Shown: positions 6,644 to 13,624 of the stretch, piece after piece
Layout of the letters: each line of letters begins with the position of its first letter
How positions within the stretch are numbered: the stretch's first letter is position 1
From: Halobacteriales archaeon QS_5_70_15
Lineage (GTDB): Archaea > Halobacteriota > Halobacteria > Halobacteriales > Haloarculaceae
Direction: 5' to 3'
NCBI GenBank assembly: GCA_003022005.1
Contig: PXRQ01000035.1
Coordinates: 6,583-20,206, forward strand
Length of the DNA: 13,624 nt
The notes under the pieces: model-generated
The model's input: the letters and a program-made list of their open reading frames with translations, nothing else
Told to the model about the DNA's origin: nothing
Databases searched by the model: none
Position numbers and translations under genes: made by a program

Positions 6644-7829
6644 GGACCTGCTGCGGACCGACCGGAACGAGGAGGTGGAGCCGCCACAGCGGGAACGGGA
6701 ATCGGGGCCCGAGTCCGGGTCCGAGCCGACGGGCGAGGTGGTGCTCGAACTCGATGGGGTGAGCAAGGCCTACGCCGAGACGCCCGTCGTCGAGGACCTC
6801 TCGCTGTCGGTCCACGAGGGGGAGCTGCTGACGCTCCTGGGGCCGTCGGGCTGTGGCAAGACGACGACGCTCCGACTGATCGCCGGGCTCGAGCGTCCCA
6901 CCGAGGGGGACGTCCGGATCGAGGGCGAGCCCGTCGCCGGGAACGGCGGGGATTTTTGCCCCCCGGAGGAACGCGACGTCGGCGTCGTCTTCCAGGAGTT
7001 CGCGCTGTTCCCGCACCTCACCGCCCGCGAGAACGTCGCGTTCGGGCTGGCCGACCGCCCGGAGGCCGAGCGCGAGCGCCGGGTCGCCGACCTGCTCGAA
7101 CTGGTCGGGCTGACCGACCACGGCGAGAAGTACCCCGAGGAGCTCTCGGGGGGACAGCAGCAGCGCGTCGCGCTCGCGCGGTCGCTCGCGCCCGAACCCC
7201 GGCTCCTCCTGCTCGACGAGCCGTTCTCGAACCTCGACGTCGACCTCCGGGTGGAGATGCGCGAGGAGGTCCGGCGCATACTCGAAGAGGCGGGGGTCAC
7301 CGCCGTCTCCGTGACCCACGACCAGGAGGAGGCGATGAGCATCTCCGACCGCGTCGCGGTGATGTACGACGGCCAGCTGGAGCAGGTGGGCACGCCCGAG
7401 GGGGTGTTCCAGCACCCCCGGTCGCGGTTCGTCGCCTCCTTCCTCGGCCACGCCTCGTTCCTCGCGGGCACCGTCGATGGGGAGGTGGTCCGGACGGGGC
7501 TCGGACCGGTCTCGATGGACCGGATCCACGGGCTCACCCCCGAGTACGACGGCTCCGAGATCGACGTGCTCGTCCGGCCGGACGACATCGCGGCCCGCGC
7601 CGCGGCCGGGGGCGAGGGGAACGGCCGGGTCGTGAACCGCCGCTACCTCGGGCCGACGGTGCTCTACCGCGTCGAACTCGACAGCGGGGACACCATCGGC
7701 GCCATGCACAACCACGCGTCGGAGGTACCCCTCGACGACCCGGTCGAGGTCGAACTCGCCGCCGACCACGACCTCGCGTGGTTCCCCCAGGGCCGCCGGC
7801 GGATGGCCGACGGCGGCCGGCAGGGGTGA
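6633..7829 (+). CDS. ABC transporter ATP-binding protein, FbpC/PotA type
   Basis: 398 residues. Powers the importer from the cytoplasmic face. All ATPase motifs are present: Walker A GPSGCGKT (70-77), Q-loop Gln121, signature LSGGQ (171-175), Walker B LLLLDEP (191-197) and switch His229. The C-terminal part (about 275-385) is a TOBE-like regulatory domain typical of FbpC, PotA and MalK. The first 35 residues are a hydrophilic Glu/Arg-rich extension absent from most homologues. The ribosome binding site fits this start, and no later in-frame Met precedes the domain, so the extension is probably real. The gene closes the operon. The next gene begins 61 bases downstream. Confidence 0.93.
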   Translation: MSREDLLRTDRNEEVEPPQRERESGPESGSEPTGEVVLELDGVSKAYAETPVVEDLSLSVHEGELLTLLGPSGCGKTTTLRLIAGLERPTEGDVRIEGEPVAGNGGDFCPPEERDVGVVFQEFALFPHLTARENVAFGLADRPEAERERRVADLLELVGLTDHGEKYPEELSGGQQQRVALARSLAPEPRLLLLDEPFSNLDVDLRVEMREEVRRILEEAGVTAVSVTHDQEEAMSISDRVAVMYDGQLEQVGTPEGVFQHPRSRFVASFLGHASFLAGTVDGEVVRTGLGPVSMDRIHGLTPEYDGSEIDVLVRPDDIAARAAAGGEGNGRVVNRRYLGPTVLYRVELDSGDTIGAMHNHASEVPLDDPVEVELAADHDLAWFPQGRRRMADGGRQG

Positions 7830-7866
7830 GGCCAGTTCCGCCGTCGATTCGTCCCGAGGTGGTTTG

Positions 7867-7889
7867 GTCCCCCTCGACGACGGGGGGAC
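7867..7889 (+). promoter_or_regulatory. GC hairpin abutting the start codon of the membrane glycosyltransferase gene
   Basis: GTCCCCC (7867-7873) and GGGGGAC (7883-7889) form a perfect seven-pair stem with a nine-base loop, ending one base before the ATG at 7891. The only G-run that might serve as a ribosome binding site is in the stem, so folding could hinder translation initiation. It could equally be a chance GC-rich dyad. A terminator role is less likely, because there is no T-run after it. Confidence 0.3.
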
Positions 7890-7890
7890 G

Positions 7891-9991
7891 ATGACGGACC
7901 GCCCGAGCCGGGAGACGCTCGCCACCGTCGGCGTCGCGGCCGTCGCCGGCACGGTCGTCCTCCTGGTCGCCGTCGAACTGTTCCCGTACGGCTCTGCCAA
8001 CCACGACGAGGGGGTCTACCTCCAGCAGGCCCACCTCCTGCTCGACGGCCGGCTCCGGTTCGTCACGGACCTGACCGGGTCGTTCCGCTGGTGGTTCTTC
8101 GTCGAGGACGGGAGCCGCCTCTACCCGAAGTACGCGCCGGTCCCCGCGGCGGCCTTCGCGCTCGGGGTCGCGGCCGGGCTGCCGCGGCTCGCGCTCGCGC
8201 TCGTCGGGTTCGGCGTCGTCGCGCTCGTCGGCCTGCTGACCGCCGAGGCGTTCGACCGCCGGACCGGGGTCGTCGCCGCCGCGGTCGCCGCGGCCACCCC
8301 GCTCTTCCTCGTCAACGCCGCCACGTTCCCGCTGGTCCGCGCTGTCGGGGACGGGCGTCGGGCTCGCCTTCTTCGCCCGGCCGTACACGGCCGTCCTCTT
8401 CGCGCTCCCGTTCGTCGTCCACGCGAGCTACGGCCTGCTTGCGCCCGCGCTCCGCGAGGAGCGGGACGTCCTCCGCGGACGGCTGCTCCGCTACGGCCTC
8501 GTCGGCCTCCTCGGTGCCGGCGGCGTGGGGCTCTCGCTCTCCTACAACGCGATCGCGACGGGCGACCCGCTGACGTTCCCGTACCAGGCGTTCGCGCCCC
8601 GGGACGGGCTGGGGTTCGGCACCCGGGAGATACTGGAGTACTCCCGTGAGTACACCCCCGCGCTCGCGCTCCGGGCGAACCGGCTCGTGCTTGAGGCGTT
8701 CGTCCTCCGGTGGTCGTTCGCGCCCCCGCTCGGGGTCGGCCTCGCGGCGGTCGGGATCCTCCTCACGGTCGGCCCGGGCGCGTCGGTGCTCGGTCCGCGG
8801 GCGGCCGCCCGGGCGGACGACCGCGTCTACAACGCCTACGACGAGGCGCTCCGGGCCGCGTTCGCCGGCGTCGCCGCGAGCGTCGTCGCCGGGAACCTCC
8901 TCTTCTGGGGGAACCTGAACGTGCTGGGCGACCTCTCGGACCCGACGGACGGCCTGATCGCGGTGCTCGGCCCGTTCTACCACTTCGATCTCCTCCTCCC
9001 GTTCTCGGCGTTCGGGGCCGCCGGCGCGGTCTACCTGTGGCGGCTCCTCCGGCGGTCCGCCGTCGAGTCCGACCTGCCGGCGACCGGCGTCCGGGTCGCG
9101 CTCGCGGTGGTCCTCGTCGCCGGCCTCGCCGTCTCCGGGGCCGCGACCTACCGGGCGCTGGACGACCCCGTCGAACGCAACGCCGACTACACCGACCGGT
9201 ACGAGCGGGCCTACGAGCCCTTCGAGGCACGGGCCGGCGGCGAGTGGCGCGGCGGCCCGCTGGGTGATGACCCCGCCTTCGAGAACGGACTGGTGTTCGT
9301 CCCGACGCCGTACGGCGACTGGCTCGGACACCCGTTCCAGTCGACGTGGAACGACGCGGGGCTGGACGGCGAGGCCGTCTACGCGCTCTCCGGCCCGCCC
9401 GGGGAGACGTTCGCCGTCCTCGGGGCCTACCCGGACCGGAACTACTACCGGTTCGCCTACCGCGGGACGTGGACCCCGGAGCCGAGCGGGGACTTCCGCT
9501 CGACCGTCCAGCGGCTCCGGGTGCGCGAGGGGTCCGGCCACGAGGTTCGGACCACCGTCGGCGTCGTCGGGACGCCCTCGACGGTCCGGCTGGTCACGGG
9601 TACCCCCGACACCGACGGGGCGACGGTGGCGGCCTACGACGTGACCGCCGAGCGAACGGGGAACCTCACCGTCGGCTGGCGGGTCGGCCCCGGCCGGGCG
9701 GCGGTCACCGGCGAGGGGTTCCGTCCCCGGAACGATGGCACCCTCCGGTTCGAGGGAGCCACGCGGCTCGCGCTCGTGGTGACGTTCATCCAGGCGGGCG
9801 GAGCGACCGTCAGCTACCGGCAGGAACTGACCGTCCGGACGGACGGCGACCGGGTAGAACTGGTCTGGCCGCCCGAGACCCGGATCTGCCGGCTCACGCC
9901 GGACTGCGGACGCGAGGGTACGTATCTGGGCCCTGGGAACGGGTACGTCGACGGGGCGGTGGTCGGGACGGACGTGAACACGACCCGGTGA
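7891..9991 (+). pseudogene. PMT/GT39-like multi-membrane-span glycosyltransferase, broken by a frame change
   Basis: Two adjoining frames encode one protein. Frame A runs from the ATG at 7891 to about 8328 (146 residues). It has several hydrophobic segments and the motif NHDEGVYLQQA (Asp39-Glu40), the acidic pair expected in the first outer loop of protein-mannosyltransferase-like enzymes. It then drifts into unrelated sequence up to a TGA at 8649. Frame B is homologous from about 8330 (RWSALSGTGVGLAFFARPYT) to the TGA at 9991 (about 553 residues), with more membrane segments and a soluble C-terminal outer domain. Joining VNAATF directly to RWSALSG appears to omit about 30 residues found in intact relatives (from memory of the family), so an out-of-frame deletion near 8329 is likelier than a single-base slip. 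Sequencing error remains possible. An intact copy would attach sugars from a lipid carrier at the outer membrane face. Confidence 0.75.
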
Positions 9992-10084
9992 CGCGGATCG
10001 GCACCGGCCGGTCGCCGCCATCGTCGCCGCCCGCCGGCGGTCCGGCCACAAGGCCCTTTCCGGGACCGCCGCTGGCATCGCTCG

Positions 10085-10741
10085 ATGCCAACCCCTCACG
10101 ATGGAGACTCCGGCGTCTACGCGGAGCTGGCGGTCCGACCGGACTGTCCCGTGGCGAGCGTCGCGAGCGAGGTACCGCTCCGCGAGTTCGTCCCCGCGAC
10201 CGGGACCGGCCCCCCCCGGCTCGTCATCGAGCGTCCCCCCGATCCGCCGGAGGAGGGCATCCCCGAGGGGAACGACCGCCTCGAGCCGGTCGCGCGGACG
10301 GACGAGTCGGTCGTCTGCCGGATATCCGGCGATGTCGAGTGCGACCACGAACGGTGTCCGGCGTGCGATCCGGGCGGGCTCCCCCTCGACCCGCTCGACG
10401 TCCGATGGGAGGACGGCGAGATCCGGCTCCACGTCGCGGCCGAGGACGGCGACGGGGTGCGGCGGTGCGTCGACGCCATCAGCGACGAGTTCGACGTGAC
10501 CCCGGTCCGGCTCTCGACGGCCGGTGACACGCCCCGGAGGTCGGGTCGTCGGGCCGTCCTGAACCTCGACGAACTGACCGAGCGGCAGCGCGAACTGGCC
10601 CGGGCCGCGGCCGAGCGGGGCTACTTCGAGCCCGGCGGGTCGACCGCAGAGACGATCGCGGCGGAGTTCGGCATCGCGAAGTCCACGCTCTCGGAACACC
10701 TCCGGACGGTCCAGCGCGAACTGTTCGACCAGCTGTTCTGA
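10085..10741 (+). CDS. Bat-type HTH-10 transcription regulator with a cysteine cluster
   Basis: 218 residues. The C-terminal domain (about 162-218) is the bacterio-opsin-activator-type HTH-10 fold: LTERQRELARAAAERGYF, then TAETIAAEFGIAKSTLSEHL with the recognition helix near 197-207, ending in the typical FDQLF. The N-terminal 150 residues contain none of the PAS or GAF sensor domains of large Bat proteins. They resemble the shorter haloarchaeal HTH-10 proteins and carry six cysteines (21, 78, 86, 91, 94, 128), four of them between residues 78 and 94, which might bind metal or sense redox. The ATG at 10085 has no evident ribosome binding site, and no good TATA box was seen in the 93-bp gap before it. 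The target genes are unknown; the propeller gene next door is a reasonable candidate. Confidence 0.85.
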   Translation: MPTPHDGDSGVYAELAVRPDCPVASVASEVPLREFVPATGTGPPRLVIERPPDPPEEGIPEGNDRLEPVARTDESVVCRISGDVECDHERCPACDPGGLPLDPLDVRWEDGEIRLHVAAEDGDGVRRCVDAISDEFDVTPVRLSTAGDTPRRSGRRAVLNLDELTERQRELARAAAERGYFEPGGSTAETIAAEFGIAKSTLSEHLRTVQRELFDQLF

Positions 10742-10801
10742 GTCCCGTTGAACCGGCCACCCGTGTGCTCCGTTGACGTTTCTTCCGTACACTTGAACCA
10801 C

Positions 10802-10812
10802 CGAATTATTCG
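10802..10812. promoter_or_regulatory. Perfect short palindrome upstream of the beta-propeller gene
   Basis: CGAATTATTCG has perfect five-base arms around one central base. It lies about 10 bp upstream of the TATA-like element, where a haloarchaeal activator or repressor would bind. Its length makes chance occurrence quite possible. Confidence 0.3.
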
Positions 10813-10820
10813 CCAGCACC

Positions 10821-10829
10821 CATATATCC
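10821..10829 (+). promoter_or_regulatory. Candidate TATA box for the beta-propeller gene
   Basis: CATATATCC stands out in GC-rich sequence and is centred about 35 bp before the ATG at 10860. Transcription starting about 26 bp downstream would leave a leader of only around 9 bases. It indicates that the propeller gene has its own promoter, separate from the regulator gene ending at 10741. Confidence 0.55.
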
Positions 10830-10859
10830 GGGACGGGCCTATCGTCGAGCGGATCAACC

Positions 10860-11819
10860 ATGACGACGAACGACCATACTCGACGGCGCGTACTGAAGTC
10901 GACCGGTGCGGTCCTGGGTGCCGCGGTCCTCGGGTCGACGCCCGCCGCGGCCGGGAACCACGAGAAGTGGACGGTCGAGGAGACGCCGACGGGCAACACG
11001 CTGTACGGGGTGAACTACACGACCGATGGCGCGTACGCGGTCGGCGCCGGAGGGGTGGTCATCAGGCGGACCTCCGAGGGCTGGAAGAAGGTCCTCGACG
11101 GCGGACCGACGGGCAACGGGAACAGCCTCTACGGCTCCGACGTCATCAACGACGGGAGCGTCCTCTGGTTCGCCGGCTCCTCGGGCGCCATCGGCGAGTA
11201 CGACGTCGAGTCGGGGGTCCTCGATGACCACTCCGCCCCGAACGACGTCACCAACAACTTCAACGACATCAACGTCCGCGGCGAGCAGGGCTCGGCGAAC
11301 GTCTACGTCGCCGGGGACTCCGGGAAGATCTACTACTCGTTCGAGGACGGCGAGACCGGCACCTGGGACAGCGTCACCCCCGGGAGCGGGTCGAACATCA
11401 ACGCGCTGGACTTCTTCGACGCCCGGTCCGGCCACGCGGTCGACGGCAACAAGACGGTGTTCGTCACCGACGACGGCTCGACCTACGACAAGCTCGGCAT
11501 CGCCGACGCGAACAACAACTTCTACGGCGTCGACTCCGACGGCTTCGACGACGTCACCGTCGTCGGCGGCGGCGGCACGGTGTTCGAGTGGGACGGCTCG
11601 GAGTGGGTCCGGACCGATCTCGGGGACGCCTCGCTCCGGGACGTCGAGGTCGACGACGACGAGGCGTACACCGTCGGCGGCGGCGGGAAGGTGTTCCGCC
11701 GCAGCGGCGGGACGTGGTCCCAGGAGGACACCCCGACCGGCGAGAACCTGAAGGCCGTCGTCGACGGGGACCCCGCGATCGCCGTCGGCGCCGGCGGGAC
11801 GGTCATCGCCCGGAAGTGA
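10860..11819 (+). CDS. Tat-exported beta-propeller protein (YCF48/BNR-like repeats)
   Basis: 319 residues. The N-terminus has a twin-arginine signal, RRRVLKSTG (8-16), a hydrophobic core and a likely cleavage after PAAA (near residue 31), so it is exported folded. No lipobox cysteine is visible. The mature part has about seven repeats ending in a small-hydrophobic strand plus a Gly-rich turn: AYAVGAGGVVIRR (59-), LWFAGSSGAIGEY (102-), VYVAGDSGKIYYS (148-), a degenerate one near 191-203, VTVVGGGGTVFEW (232-), AYTVGGGGKVFRR (269-) and AIAVGAGGTVIARK (306-319). This suggests a single seven-bladed propeller of the YCF48/HCF136 or BNR kind. The first mature segment (WTVEETPTGN) resembles the last blade (WSQEDTPTGE), consistent with ring closure. 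Such domains usually bind proteins or sugars; the function here is unknown. It has its own TATA-like element. Confidence 0.85.
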   Translation: MTTNDHTRRRVLKSTGAVLGAAVLGSTPAAAGNHEKWTVEETPTGNTLYGVNYTTDGAYAVGAGGVVIRRTSEGWKKVLDGGPTGNGNSLYGSDVINDGSVLWFAGSSGAIGEYDVESGVLDDHSAPNDVTNNFNDINVRGEQGSANVYVAGDSGKIYYSFEDGETGTWDSVTPGSGSNINALDFFDARSGHAVDGNKTVFVTDDGSTYDKLGIADANNNFYGVDSDGFDDVTVVGGGGTVFEWDGSEWVRTDLGDASLRDVEVDDDEAYTVGGGGKVFRRSGGTWSQEDTPTGENLKAVVDGDPAIAVGAGGTVIARK

Positions 11820-12069
11820 TCGCTTGGACTGCCATCGAGGTGTAGCGGCGCGGGCCCGAAGATCCGTTTCGGTCCCGCTCGGAACCCCGGCCGGTAGCGA
11901 TACACGCTCGGGTGCGGAGCGGCCACCCTTTCCGAGCAGGTGCGAGCCGACGGTCGTGGCTCTCGCCGGCCCATCGAGCACGTGCCCGACTCATACGTAC
12001 CGTCGTTAACGATTTACCGACAAGCCCGATGGGGGCCGTGCTCGCCAGTTAGAGACTACACGATCCGTA
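11820..12069. other. Intergenic region between convergent genes
   Basis: 250 bases separate the propeller gene and the cystathionine synthase gene, which point at each other. I see no convincing gene. It contains the perfect palindromes TACGTA (11994-11999) and TCGTTAACGA (12003-12012) within an AT-richer patch that ends GATTTACCGA. No T-rich archaeal terminator is obvious on either strand. Confidence 0.5.
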
Positions 12070-13242
12070 TCAGATGCGGCTGAGCCCCCGCTCGAGGTCC
12101 GCGAGCAGGTCCTCCGTGTTCTCGATACCGACGGACATCCGGACGAGCGACTCTGAGATGCCCATCTCCTCGCGGGTGCCCTCGTCGAGGTAGTAGTGGG
12201 TCATCGTCGGGACGTGCGCGATCAGCGACTCGACGCCGCCCAGGCTCACCGCCAGCCGGGCGTGATCGAGGTCCTCGAGGAACGCCGCCGCCTCGGGCTC
12301 CCCGCCGTCGATGTCGAACGAGAGCATGCCCCCGAACCCGTCCATCTGCTCACCCGCGAGCGCGTGCTGGGGGTGTGACTCCAGGCCCGGGTAGTGGACC
12401 GCCTCGACCTTCGGGTGGTCGGCCAGGAACTCCGCGATGGCGACGGCGTTGCGCTCGTGGCGCTCCATCCGGATCGGGAGGGTCTTCGTCCCCCGGAGGA
12501 CCAGGTACGCGTCGAACGGCGAGAGGACCGACCCGGTGCCGTACTTCTGGACGAGGGTGGCCCGCTCGGCGAACGCCTCGTCACGGGTGACGATGGCGCC
12601 GCCGAGCGAGTCCGAGTGGCCGTTGATGTACTTGGTGGTGCTGTGCACGACGACGTCGGCCCCCAGTTCCAGCGGCCGCTGGAAGTACGGGCTGGCGAAC
12701 GTGTTGTCGACACAGAAGGTGGCGCCGGCCTCATCGGCGACGTCTGCGATGGCACCGACGTCACAGAGCTTCATGAGCGGATTGGTCGGGCTCTCGACCC
12801 AGACCAGCGCCGTCTCGTCGGTGACGGCGTTGGCGACGGCAGCCGTCGAGGTCGCGTCGACGTATTCGACGTCGACCCCGAAGGCCGGCGCGTAGAGCTC
12901 GTCGAAGAGCTTGCGGGTGCCGCCGTAGAGGTAGTTGAACGCGACGACGTGGTCGCCCGGTTCGAGGACCGACATGGCGGTCGTCCCGATGGCGCCCATC
13001 CCCGCCGAGAGGGCCAGCGCGTGGTCCCCGCCCTCCAGCGAGGCGAGTCGCTCCTCGAGGGCGGCCCGCGTCGGGTTCCCGCTCCGGGCGTACGTGAACT
13101 CGGACTCGGCTCCCATCCGGTCCTGGATGAACGTGGTCGCGAGGTGGATCGGTGAGACGACGTCGCCGGCGGGCTGACGGCGGGGGTCCTCCCCGGCGGA
13201 AACCGCCCGCGTCTCGAAACGTGGTCGGGGTTCGTCGGACAT
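12070..13242 (-). CDS. Cystathionine gamma-synthase/lyase family PLP enzyme (Cys/Met metabolism)
   Basis: 390 residues, the normal family length, cytoplasmic. The pyridoxal phosphate lysine is Lys204 in HSTTKYINGHSD (200-211). Asp179 in CVDNTFASP contacts the cofactor ring. YARSGNPT (51-58) supplies the Tyr/Arg phosphate contacts from the partner subunit, and SLGGVESL (333-340) and RMSVGIEN (368-375) complete the active site. The family covers cystathionine gamma-synthase, gamma-lyase, O-acetylhomoserine sulfhydrylase and methionine gamma-lyase. The sequence is closest in feel to MetB/CGS-CGL, but the reaction cannot be fixed by eye. The start is the ATG at 13242, preceded by GGTGA six bases upstream. 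A weak TATA-like AATTAGG lies near 13270-13277 on the minus strand. The gene stands alone, convergent with the propeller gene. Confidence 0.93.
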   Translation of the reverse strand: MSDEPRPRFETRAVSAGEDPRRQPAGDVVSPIHLATTFIQDRMGAESEFTYARSGNPTRAALEERLASLEGGDHALALSAGMGAIGTTAMSVLEPGDHVVAFNYLYGGTRKLFDELYAPAFGVDVEYVDATSTAAVANAVTDETALVWVESPTNPLMKLCDVGAIADVADEAGATFCVDNTFASPYFQRPLELGADVVVHSTTKYINGHSDSLGGAIVTRDEAFAERATLVQKYGTGSVLSPFDAYLVLRGTKTLPIRMERHERNAVAIAEFLADHPKVEAVHYPGLESHPQHALAGEQMDGFGGMLSFDIDGGEPEAAAFLEDLDHARLAVSLGGVESLIAHVPTMTHYYLDEGTREEMGISESLVRMSVGIENTEDLLADLERGLSRI

Positions 13243-13445
13243 TTCGGGTCACCCGTTCGGTCGGGGGGACCTAATTCCCCGGGATCACCCACTCCCCCTT
13301 TCCGATTCCGGGGCGCACGCGCATCGGCGCTGTTGGTCCTTTCGGTCGCGCCAGCTCCCCACGGTCCGTCCGTGTCCGGAACCGCTCGGGAGCGACCGCC
13401 ACTCCGGTCCCGAATTTCACAGATTATGCAGCAGTCGCTCTCCGC
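13243..13445. other. Intergenic region upstream of the cystathionine synthase gene
   Basis: About 200 bases with the high GC of the host genome. It includes the probable promoter of the minus-strand gene (TATA-like region near 13270). Beyond that I see no gene, repeat or RNA. A plus-strand open frame of 62 codons across 13333-13521 crosses the composition boundary and shows no start signal or recognisable sequence. Confidence 0.5.
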
Positions 13446-13624
13446 GGCACTGTCTAGTTCAGTGAGTCTGAGAAGCGAGCAGGTCGTAGTGAGTGGTGTC
13501 TATCCACCAAGGCTCGATTAGCTCGATCCCTGTCCGGTGAGAGCACCACCGGTGAACGTGCTCACGATGCTGGAGTTTCCTGAGAGAGGAGCGTGTCCGA
13601 GAAATCACCTCCTCGAAACGTTGG
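13446..13624. mobile_element. Probable end of an insertion sequence or MITE (partial)
   Basis: From GGCACTGTCTAG (13446-13457) onward GC falls to about 56% by hand count, clearly below the rest of the window, and codon-position bias disappears. The first bases resemble IS6-family ends, which in IS26 begin GGCACTGT. CACTG (13448-13452) and CAGTG (13460-13464) form a small dyad inside the end. A plus-strand frame is open from 13522 to the window edge and could start at GTG 13552 or ATG 13567 (M-L-E-F-P-E-R-G-A-C...). A minus-strand frame is also open from the edge to near 13460. I recognise neither as a transposase. The other end, the target duplication and the family lie outside the window. 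Confidence 0.4.

Noticed and set aside
4994..6766. 590-codon minus-strand open frame opposite the permease
   Set aside because: The translation is almost wholly Arg/Glu/Gln/Pro with no hydrophobic core. The opposite strand has a clear permease with paired EAA loops.
10027..10040. CCGCC/GGCGG hairpin after the broken glycosyltransferase gene as a terminator
   Set aside because: There is no T-run afterwards, archaeal termination does not depend on GC hairpins, and such dyads are common by chance at this GC content.
8312..10999. 895-codon minus-strand open frame across the broken glycosyltransferase and regulator genes
   Set aside because: It spans several unrelated plus-strand genes and intergenic DNA and has biased low-complexity composition, so it is a GC artefact.
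13333..13521. 62-codon plus-strand open frame near the right edge
   Set aside because: It straddles the composition boundary at 13446, has no start signal or recognisable sequence, and is most likely chance.
13460..13623. Minus-strand frame entering from the right edge, read as a transposase C-terminus
   Set aside because: It is open for about 55 codons but does not resemble the C-terminus of transposases I know, so I did not call it as a gene.
1..13624. Search for tRNA, rRNA and CRISPR arrays
   Set aside because: No cloverleaf with a TTC-loop signature, no rRNA-like block and no regularly spaced direct repeats were noticed on reading; a computed scan was not possible.

Overview
The window is very GC-rich (about 70% by eye). 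Its proteins are acidic, exported proteins carry twin-arginine signals, several genes show little or no Shine-Dalgarno sequence, and one gene encodes a Bat-type HTH-10 regulator. This combination points to a halophilic archaeon (class Halobacteria). All assignments were made by reading motifs by eye; no database search was run.

Layout. (1) Positions 1-2445, minus strand: a tightly coupled acyl-CoA operon of a FabG/PhaB-type reductase, the carboxyltransferase subunit of an acyl-CoA (probably propionyl-CoA) carboxylase, and the first ten codons of a third gene cut by the window edge. (2) Positions 2446-2647: an AT-rich divergent intergenic region with palindromes. (3) Positions 2648-7829, plus strand: an apparent iron-uptake cluster made of a reversibly-glycosylated-polypeptide-like (GT75-type) protein, a Tat-exported lipoprotein binding protein, a fused two-domain permease and an ATPase. 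Two matching 16-bp palindromes, TTTAGG-N4-CCTAAA, lie just before the first and second genes. They look like DtxR-family metal-repressor operators. (4) Positions 7891-9991: a multi-membrane-span PMT/GT39-like glycosyltransferase that is broken by a frame change near 8329, apparently with about 30 residues missing. (5) Positions 10085-11819: a small HTH-10 regulator with a cysteine cluster, then a Tat-exported beta-propeller protein with its own promoter. (6) Positions 12070-13242, minus strand: a cystathionine gamma-synthase-family enzyme. (7) Positions 13446-13624: a lower-GC tail (about 56%) that starts with an insertion-sequence-like end.

How the parts may work together. The ABC genes form a complete ferric-iron importer. 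The palindromes suggest that low metal relieves repression of both the importer and the glycosyltransferase-like gene. A sugar-nucleotide mutase or glycosyltransferase relative inside an iron regulon, with a second and now broken glycosyltransferase at the other end, is the most unusual association here. The acyl-CoA operon fits propionyl-CoA carboxylation and 3-ketoacyl-CoA reduction, as in haloarchaeal polyhydroxyalkanoate or odd-chain/propionate metabolism. No tRNA, rRNA or CRISPR array was seen.
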